Assembly (NCBI RefSeq): GCF_000499525.1
Contig: NZ_HG529270.1
Span: 1 to 64,000 of the forward strand
DNA: 64,000 bases
Direction: 5' to 3'
From: Faecalimicrobium dakarense
Lineage (GTDB): Bacteria; Bacillota; Clostridia; Peptostreptococcales; Peptostreptococcaceae
A model generated the notes under the pieces. The model was not told the origin of the DNA, ran no database searches, and saw only the letters and a program-made list of their open reading frames with translations. Each line of letters begins with the position of its first letter. Position 1 is the stretch's first letter. Shown in pieces: positions 57,833 through 64,000 of this stretch. The position numbers were made by a program, and so were the translations under genes.

Positions 57833-59436
57833 TTGAAAAAAAAGATGAAGCTACAAACAAAGCTTACGATACTAATTATTATAGTAGTGTTTATTTCCAT
57901 ATCTATAATAACCTTTTTTGTTGCCTCATGGATGAATAGAAATATTGAAAGCACAGCTAAAACTAATGTTATGAACGTAGCTGAGATGGTAGCAAATTCT
58001 AGAGAAATAATAGATGAACTTAATATAAAAGATCCTAATAAAAAGATTGGATCATATATTGATAAGCAGTTAAAAACATTAGAAAAAATTGAGTATATAA
58101 TAGTAGTTGATAATGATGGAATCAGATATTCTCATCCTAATTCAAATATGATAGGCAAAAAATTTGTTGGTGGAGATGAATTTAGGGTAGTTAAAGAAGG
58201 AGATACATATATTTCTAAGGCTACTGGAACACTTGGAAAATCATTAAGAGCATTTGCTCCAATATATGATGAAAATAGTAAAGAGATAGGTTTTGTTTGT
58301 GTAGGTACACTTATACAAAGTATTGGAGAAACTAAGCATATGGCAATATTATATATAATATTGACTTCTTTGGGTGGGTTGACAGTAGGTATAATAGGAG
58401 CATTTATGTTAGCAAAAAATATAAAAAATACTTTGTTAGGACTTGAACCGGAAGAAATAACAAGGCTTTATAATGAAAAAATGGGAATTTTAGATGCAAT
58501 TTATGAAGGATTAATAGCAATTGATGATAAAGGAAAAGTTACACTTATAAATGATTCAGCACTAAATATAATACACTATGAAGACAGGATTAATAAAAAT
58601 GATATTATAGGTAAGAACATAGAAGATGTCCTTCCAACAACCCATCTGACTACAGTAATTGAAACAGGAGAAAGTGAATTTGATAAAGAACAAAGAATAA
58701 ATAATACTGTAATAATGACTAATAGAATTCCTATAAATGATAGAGGTAAAATTGTAGGAGCTATTGCTACATTTAGGGATAAAACAGAAGTTACAAGACT
58801 AGCAGAAGAACTTACAGGAGTAAAAAAAATGGCATGGTCACTGAGAGCTCAAAACCACGAATTTATGAATAAACTTCATACTATTGCGGGTTTAATACAG
58901 CTTGAAGAATATGATGAAGCTCTACAATTTATATCTTATGTAGCTAAAACTAGAAATGAAATAAGCTCTATATTAAATAAAAAATAAAGGACCCATCTTT
59001 ATCAGCAATATTATTTTCAAAGTATAATAAGGCTGAAGAAAGCAGAGTTAATTTTAAAATAGATGAAGAATCTAGTATTAATAGGCTTCCAAAGTATATG
59101 AAACCTGATGAGATTATATCAATAGTAGGTAACTTGATTGAAAATTCATTAGATGCAGTTAGTAATGATGGAAGTGGAGAAATTTACATAAAAATACTAC
59201 AACAAAATGATTATATTGAAATAAAAGTTAAGGACAATGGTCCTGGAATTAAAAGTGAATATATAGATAAAATTTATGAACAAGGCTTTACTACTAAAGA
59301 AGGTCAAAGAGGACATGGTATGTATATTGTAAAAGAAATAATAAAAAATGCCAATGGAAAAATTGAACTTAACGTAGATAAAGGTGTTACTTGGAGTATT
59401 ACTATACCTATGGTAAGGAGTGAAGAGTTTGATTGA
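57833..59436 (+). pseudogene. CitA/DcuS-type sensor histidine kinase, frame broken at an A run
   Basis: The N-terminal frame (from TTG 57833, GAGGTG 6 bases before) holds TM1, an extracellular sCache-like domain of about 140 residues (VDNDGIRYSHPNSNMIGKKF, the citrate/C4 family pattern), TM2, a PAS domain and the histidine region AQNHEFMNKLHTIAGLIQ, and stops at ISSILNKK. The ATPase domain (59000-59436) follows in another frame with NLIENSLDAV, VKDNGPGI and GHGMYIVKEI. Adding one A to 58979-58984 restores a frame of about 535 residues. It senses a carboxylate, probably malate or citrate, and phosphorylates the next gene's product. Sequencing error is likely. Confidence 0.85.
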
Positions 59437-60103
59437 AGTAATGATTGTTGAAGATGACCCAATGGTAAGAGAAATAAATTCAAAGTTTTTAAAAAGAGTG
59501 GAAGGCTTTAATTTGTATAAAGGGGTAGGAAATCTTACTGAAGCTAAGAAATTTATTAATATAAGAAAGCCTGATTTAATATTATTAGACGTTTTTTTAC
59601 CAAATGAAAATGGCATTGACTTTTTAAAATGGCTAAGAAGTGAAGAAATTGGTGTTGATGTAATATTAATTACTGCAGATAAGACTATAGAAAGAGTGCA
59701 AGAAGCATTTAGGTATGGAGCTATAGACTATTTAATAAAACCATTTGATTTTGAGAGATTTAAAGAGGCACTTATTCAGTTTAAAGAAAGATACTATGAG
59801 TTTAAAAAAGGAGATGAAATTGAACAAAGTGCATTAGATAAATTAATTTCAAATAATAATTTAGCTCAAGAATCAGAAGGACTTGCAAAAGGATTTAATA
59901 AATATACTTATAAATCTATATGGGAAGAAATTAATAAAAGAGATAAGGAATATTTCACATCTGAAGAACTTTCAGAAAAAATAAAGGTAGCTAGAGTTAC
60001 AGTTAGAAGATACCTAGAATATATGGAAAAAGAAGGTCAACTAGAAAAGCTAGTTGAGTATGGAAAAGTAGGAAGACCACAGCATAAATTTAGAAAATTA
60101 TAA
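59429..60103 (+). CDS. Response regulator, CitB/DcuR type
   Basis: The product has 224 residues: a receiver domain (1-115) with the phosphorylated Asp D54 (LLDVFLPN) and Lys (IKPF), and a C-terminal HTH (SEELSEKIKVARVTVRRYLEYM) as in CitB/DcuR. I start at TTG 59429, because AAGGAG lies 8 bases before; GTG 59420 would sit inside it. The gene overlaps the kinase by 8 bases. It should activate the malic enzyme and permease genes upstream. Confidence 0.9.
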   Translation: MIEVMIVEDDPMVREINSKFLKRVEGFNLYKGVGNLTEAKKFINIRKPDLILLDVFLPNENGIDFLKWLRSEEIGVDVILITADKTIERVQEAFRYGAIDYLIKPFDFERFKEALIQFKERYYEFKKGDEIEQSALDKLISNNNLAQESEGLAKGFNKYTYKSIWEEINKRDKEYFTSEELSEKIKVARVTVRRYLEYMEKEGQLEKLVEYGKVGRPQHKFRKL

Positions 60104-60111
60104 AAGTAATT

Positions 60112-60150
60112 AAAGACCACGTTGACTTAATGTTCAACGTGGTTTTTATT
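60112..60150 (+). terminator. Terminator of the two-component operon (family B)
   Basis: AAAGACCACGTTGA pairs with TTCAACGTGGTTTT around a short loop, with T-rich sequence after. Confidence 0.9.
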
Positions 60151-60322
60151 ACCTAAAATATATTATTTATAAACACTTAGATATAGAAAAATGTAGAAAT
60201 AAATAAAGGGGATAAATTTGAATTGTAGAAATCATATATATAACTGTAGAAATTTAAAGTATTTAATAACTTTAAATAAATTTTACTTTTATATTTTTAA
60301 ATGTTCAAAATGGAGGGGTATT

Positions 60323-62209
60323 ATGAAGAAAAAAATATTTTCAATGATGGTAGCTTTCTTAATGACAATTAGTTTATGCACAAGTACAATGACAGTATTT
60401 GCTCAAGAAAAAGTAGGTAACTATGGCGAATATGCATATGACACTTTAAAGTATATTGATAAAAATCTTCGTGAAAGAAAAGCAGGAAGTGAACAAGAAC
60501 TAAAAGCTGCCAATTACATAAAAGAAAAACTTGAATCAGCAGGATATAAAGTTACTGTTCAGCCATTTGAGTTTGAAACAAAAAAGGGAGAAAAAGTTAA
60601 AAGTCAAAATATTATTGTAACAAAACAAGGTGATTCTAATAAAGAAGTTGTAGTTGGAGCTCATTACGATAGTGTTGCAACAGCAGGCGTAGATGATAAC
60701 GGTTCTGGTACTGTTGTAAACTTAGAAACAGCTATAAGAATGATTGATGTTAAAACACCTTATACAATTAAGTTTGTATTCTTTGGAGCTGAAGAAGTTG
60801 GTCTTAAAGGCTCTAAGGCATATGTAGATTCAATGACACAAGATAATATAGTTTATATGGTAAATATGGATTCTATGTTAGCTGGAACATATAGCTATAT
60901 ATATGGTGGTAATTACAATGAAAAAACTAAAAAGGTAGAAAATGCTTGGCCAGTTTATCAGACTATGGAAATAGCTAAGAAGTTAAACTTAGATATTCAT
61001 TTAAATGATACAAAGTTAAATTATGATTATCCATCACCTACAACAGGTAACTGGAGTGACCATGCAAGCTTTAGAGATTTTACACCATATGTATATTTTG
61101 AAGCTGCAAACTGGGAATTACCAGATGACCCTAAAAAACCAGAAGAAGGAAGCTCAGGAGCTTATGAAACTGAATCTGGAGAAGTAATGCATGTTCCTGA
61201 AAGAGATGATTTAACTTTTATAGAAAATGAGTGGAAAGACCATGGTAAAAACACAATAAAAAAATACTGTACTCTTTTACCAGAAATGTTATTAAAATTA
61301 AATCCTCCAATAAATGAAAGTAAGATTGTAGGAGATTCAAGATATTCAACAGCAGTAAAAATAAGTAATAGAGGATGGGAAAATGCTGAAAATGTAGTGA
61401 TTGTAAATTCAAGCGCAATATCAGATGCTATTTCAGCAACACCTTTTGCAAAATATAAAAATGCTCCAGTACTTTTAACACAAAAAGATAAGTTAAATGA
61501 TGAAACTAAAAAGGAAATAACAAGATTAAAAGCTAAAAATATTTATATAATAGGTGGAAGTGAGGTAGTATCAGAATCAGTAATTTCACAACTAAAATCT
61601 ATGGATGTTAATGTAGAGAGAATAAGTGGAAACACTAGATATGAAACTTCACTAGAGATAGCTAAAAAATTAGGTGATGTATCTGAAATAGCCGTTGTAA
61701 ATGGAATTTCTGGATTATCTGATTCTGTTTCAATAGCACCAGTTGCAGCAAATAAAAATATGGCAATAGTACTATCTTCACCTAGTGAAGGAACAAAAGT
61801 ATTTAGTGATTTTATAAAGAATAAAAATATAAAAACTTCTTATGTTATAGGAAAAGAACAATCTATTTCAAATGATGTAGCAAATAGCTTACCTAATGTA
61901 AAAAGATTAGGTGGAGAAAATAGAAATGAAACAAATGCAGTTATTCTTGAAACTTTCTATAACAGTAAAGATTTAAATAATATATTTGTTGCAAAAGATG
62001 GAATTAAAAAGCAAGATGATTTAATAGATGCATTAGCAGTTGGAGTATTAGCTGAAAAAGAAAACTCTCCAGTAGTTATAGTAGGAGAGAAATTAGATGC
62101 TAAACAAGAAAAATTATTATCAACTAAAAATCCAAAAGAGGTAACTAAAGTTGGTGGAAATGGAAATGAAAATGCATTTAACCAAATAGCTAATATGTTT
62201 AAAAATTAA
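60323..62209 (+). CDS. Secreted M28 zinc aminopeptidase anchored by CWB2 repeats
   Basis: The product has 628 residues. The signal peptide covers about 1-29 (KKKIFSMMVAFLMTISLC, cut after VFA). The M28 domain (about 32-320) has the di-zinc ligands H114, D125, the catalytic E157 with E158 (FGAEEVG), Asp of VNMDSM and His of WSDHASF. Three CWB2 repeats follow (about 335-628: IVGDSRYSTA, RISGNTRYETS, RLGGENRNETN). It would cut peptides at the cell surface. I chose ATG 60323 (TGGAGGGG 7 bases before), since the longer frame from 60218 has no ribosome-binding site and would mask the signal. Its C-terminal part resembles the CWB2 region of the genes at the left edge. Confidence 0.93.
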   Translation: MKKKIFSMMVAFLMTISLCTSTMTVFAQEKVGNYGEYAYDTLKYIDKNLRERKAGSEQELKAANYIKEKLESAGYKVTVQPFEFETKKGEKVKSQNIIVTKQGDSNKEVVVGAHYDSVATAGVDDNGSGTVVNLETAIRMIDVKTPYTIKFVFFGAEEVGLKGSKAYVDSMTQDNIVYMVNMDSMLAGTYSYIYGGNYNEKTKKVENAWPVYQTMEIAKKLNLDIHLNDTKLNYDYPSPTTGNWSDHASFRDFTPYVYFEAANWELPDDPKKPEEGSSGAYETESGEVMHVPERDDLTFIENEWKDHGKNTIKKYCTLLPEMLLKLNPPINESKIVGDSRYSTAVKISNRGWENAENVVIVNSSAISDAISATPFAKYKNAPVLLTQKDKLNDETKKEITRLKAKNIYIIGGSEVVSESVISQLKSMDVNVERISGNTRYETSLEIAKKLGDVSEIAVVNGISGLSDSVSIAPVAANKNMAIVLSSPSEGTKVFSDFIKNKNIKTSYVIGKEQSISNDVANSLPNVKRLGGENRNETNAVILETFYNSKDLNNIFVAKDGIKKQDDLIDALAVGVLAEKENSPVVIVGEKLDAKQEKLLSTKNPKEVTKVGGNGNENAFNQIANMFKN

Positions 62210-62227
62210 TATATTTAATATTTAAAG

Positions 62228-62262
62228 AAAACACATTGATAAATTTATCAATGTGTTTTTTA
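62228..62262 (+). terminator. Terminator of the M28 peptidase gene
   Basis: AAAACACATTGATA pairs with TATCAATGTGTTTT around a 4-base loop. Confidence 0.93.
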
Positions 62263-62377
62263 CTGTAAAATAATTTTAAAATATTATAAAAATAAACTTA
62301 TTTCAAATCATTAATAAGGGTATATTAATTTAATAGAAACAAGTAATTAAAAATTTTAAAATAGATAAGGAGAAAAA

Positions 62378-63850
62378 ATGAATAATAAAAAAGATGTTAT
62401 AGAAATGGGATGGAATTTAGATAATAGCTATACTAAATTACCAAAATCATTCTATAGTGAAATCAATTTAAATCCTGTACCATCACCAAAATTAGTTATT
62501 CTAAATTATCCCTTAGCAAAATCTTTAGGATTAAATAGTGATGAACTTAAAAGCTATGATGGTGTTTCAATACTTGCAGGTAACAAAACTATAGAAGAAG
62601 GTGCTTTTATTGCTCAAGCTTATGCTGGACATCAGTTTGGACATTTTACAATGTTAGGAGATGGAAGAGCATTATTAATAGGGGAGCAAATAACACCTGA
62701 TGGTAAAAGATATGATATTCAACTTAAAGGTTCTGGGAGAACTCCATATTCTCGTGGAGGAGATGGAAAGGCAGCACTTGGACCAATGCTTCGTGAGTAT
62801 ATAATAAGTGAAGCTATGTATGGTCTTGGCATTCCAACTACACGTAGTTTGGCAGTAGTAAAAACTGGTGAACCTGTTTATCGTGACAGTAAAAAAGAAG
62901 GTGCAATATTAGCTCGTGTAGCTTCTAGTCATATTAGATTTGCTACATTCCAATATGCAGCAAACTTTGGGAGTGTAGATGATGTTAAGGAATTAGCTGA
63001 TTACTCATTAAAAAGACATTTTTCATATGTAGAAGATGATGAAAATAAATATATTAATTTACTTAAGGAAGTAATAAAAGCTCATGCTAGTCTTGTTTCA
63101 AAATGGCAAAGTGTAGGATTTATACATGGTGTTATGAACACTGATAATATGACTATTAGCGGAGAAACTATTGATTATGGTCCTTGTGCTTTTATGGATA
63201 CTTATAATCCAGATACTGTATTTAGTTCTATTGATACTAGAGGGCGTTATGCATATAAAAATCAGCCTATAATGGCGGAGTGGAATTTATGTAGATTTGC
63301 TGAAACTTTATTACCATTATTAAATGAAAATCAGGATGAGGCTATAAAAATAGCTCAAGACGCTGTATCAAATTTCTCTAGTTTATATTATTCAAATTGG
63401 ATATCTAAGATGAGAAACAAACTTGGAATATTTAATGAAGAAGCACAAGATAAGGCTATAATTGAAGATTTACTTAGTATGATGGAAAAGTATAATGAAG
63501 ATTATACTAATACTTTTATATCTTTAACTTTTAATAAAAATAAAGATAAAGGTATGTTTATTAAAGAAGAATTTGAAAATTGGTATAATGTATGGATTGA
63601 GAGACTTAAAAGACAACCACAGTCAGAGGAAGAAGTACATCAATTAATGAAAGAATCTAATCCATCAGTAATTCCAAGAAATCATAGGGTTGAAGAAGCT
63701 TTAGATGCTGCTGATAAAGGTGATTTTAATGTTATGGGAAAACTTCTTGATGTTATTTCAAGACCATATGAACATTCAAAAGACCAAGAAGAGTATTCGA
63801 AGTTACCTAGTCCTTCAAGTTGTCCTTATAGAACTTTCTGTGGAACATAA
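62378..63850 (+). CDS. selO: SelO, protein adenylyltransferase (YdiU/UPF0061)
   Basis: SelO is a pseudokinase-fold enzyme that transfers AMP to Ser/Thr/Tyr of target proteins. The product has 490 residues, the normal length. Family blocks: [60 protein letters not shown], and [20 protein letters not shown] (the catalytic loop and metal-binding D-Y-G). It ends CPYRTFCGT; the C-terminal Cys/selenocysteine position is occupied by Cys, three residues from the end. AAGGAG lies 6 bases before the ATG. Targets here are unknown. Confidence 0.93.
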   Translation: MNNKKDVIEMGWNLDNSYTKLPKSFYSEINLNPVPSPKLVILNYPLAKSLGLNSDELKSYDGVSILAGNKTIEEGAFIAQAYAGHQFGHFTMLGDGRALLIGEQITPDGKRYDIQLKGSGRTPYSRGGDGKAALGPMLREYIISEAMYGLGIPTTRSLAVVKTGEPVYRDSKKEGAILARVASSHIRFATFQYAANFGSVDDVKELADYSLKRHFSYVEDDENKYINLLKEVIKAHASLVSKWQSVGFIHGVMNTDNMTISGETIDYGPCAFMDTYNPDTVFSSIDTRGRYAYKNQPIMAEWNLCRFAETLLPLLNENQDEAIKIAQDAVSNFSSLYYSNWISKMRNKLGIFNEEAQDKAIIEDLLSMMEKYNEDYTNTFISLTFNKNKDKGMFIKEEFENWYNVWIERLKRQPQSEEEVHQLMKESNPSVIPRNHRVEEALDAADKGDFNVMGKLLDVISRPYEHSKDQEEYSKLPSPSSCPYRTFCGT

Positions 63851-63923
63851 TAATACAAATAATATTTTTAATAAATAAAAATGAAAGGAGACTGTCAAAT
63901 ATAATGCTTTGACAACTATAATT

Positions 63924-64000
63924 ATGTTCAAGGAAAAAGTTGTGTCACTTATTGCAATATTTTTTATAGGAAGTACTATAATAGGTAGTTGTGAAGAGAA
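63924..64000 (+). CDS. Start of an exported protein (partial, start uncertain)
   Basis: From ATG 63924 the frame reads MFKEKVVSLIAIFFIGSTIIGSCEE to the window edge. This is a typical signal sequence, and IIGSC could be a lipobox. AAAGGAG lies about 33 bases upstream, too far, so the true start or frame may differ. The product cannot be named. Confidence 0.4.
   Translation, partial: MFKEKVVSLIAIFFIGSTIIGSCEE

Overview
The window is a very AT-rich stretch of chromosome from a low-GC, spore-former-type Gram-positive anaerobe. Three genes end in triple cell-wall-binding-2 (CWB2) repeats, the anchor typical of the Clostridioides/Paraclostridium/Paeniclostridium group (Peptostreptococcaceae). A CD1871A-family CXXC peptide, DUF1540 and DUF134 proteins and clostridial-style PTS and ferredoxin genes point the same way. 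The genus is inferred from gene content, not measured. I see no rRNA, tRNA, CRISPR array, prophage or insertion sequence.

Layout. 1-3.1 kb: tail of one CWB2 surface protein, a complete paralogue, and a DUF1540 protein. 3.1-6.0 kb: gene debris, then a hydrophobic amino-acid-type Na+ symporter with its small subunit, preceded by a well-formed leader-peptide attenuator. 6.1-13 kb: two DUF5692 membrane proteins, a TetR regulator, HypB, an 894-residue Fe-S/flavin oxidoreductase and HypA, with no hydrogenase or other hyp gene in view. 13-19 kb: an orphan PAS/GAF histidine kinase and small genes (HicB-like, a MarR-controlled pair, pentapeptide repeat). 19-25 kb: a beta-glucoside PTS operon (LicT-type antiterminator, EIIBCA, two GH1 phospho-beta-glucosidases) with one RNA antiterminator site before licT and a second one at the PTS ribosome-binding site. 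25-32 kb: DUF547, motAB, and a TetR/ABC exporter. 32-41 kb: FUSC, NhaA, YdcF, an ECF sigma/anti-sigma pair, an FAD oxidase relic, cupin, MarR and a PAP2 remnant. 41-47 kb: a repeat protein/MoxR ATPase/VWA operon and feoAB plus a Cys-rich peptide. 47-51 kb: a NifX-like/DUF134 pair and a TlpA/CXXC/NapH-like redox operon. 51-55 kb: a repeat-rich tail-anchored protein, CheV and an ABC-F ribosome-protection protein with a leader. 55-60 kb: malic enzyme, a KdgT-family permease and a CitAB/DcuSR-type two-component system. 60-64 kb: an M28 peptidase with CWB2 repeats, SelO and the start of one more gene.

Two things run through the window. First, many reading frames are broken by one- or two-base indels, mostly in runs of A (marR, GH1, motB, ABC permease, nhaA, anti-sigma factor, NifX-like, histidine kinase). 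These may be sequencing errors, so the genes should be read as probably whole until checked. Second, two families of dispersed intergenic elements sit at the 3' ends of transcription units: a hairpin with a conserved loop placed before terminators, and a family of closely related terminators.

The strongest candidates for undescribed biology are the HypA/HypB-DUF5692-oxidoreductase module, the second RAT-like site that appears to control access to the PTS ribosome-binding site rather than termination, the amino-acid attenuator before the symporter, and the dispersed loop-conserved element.
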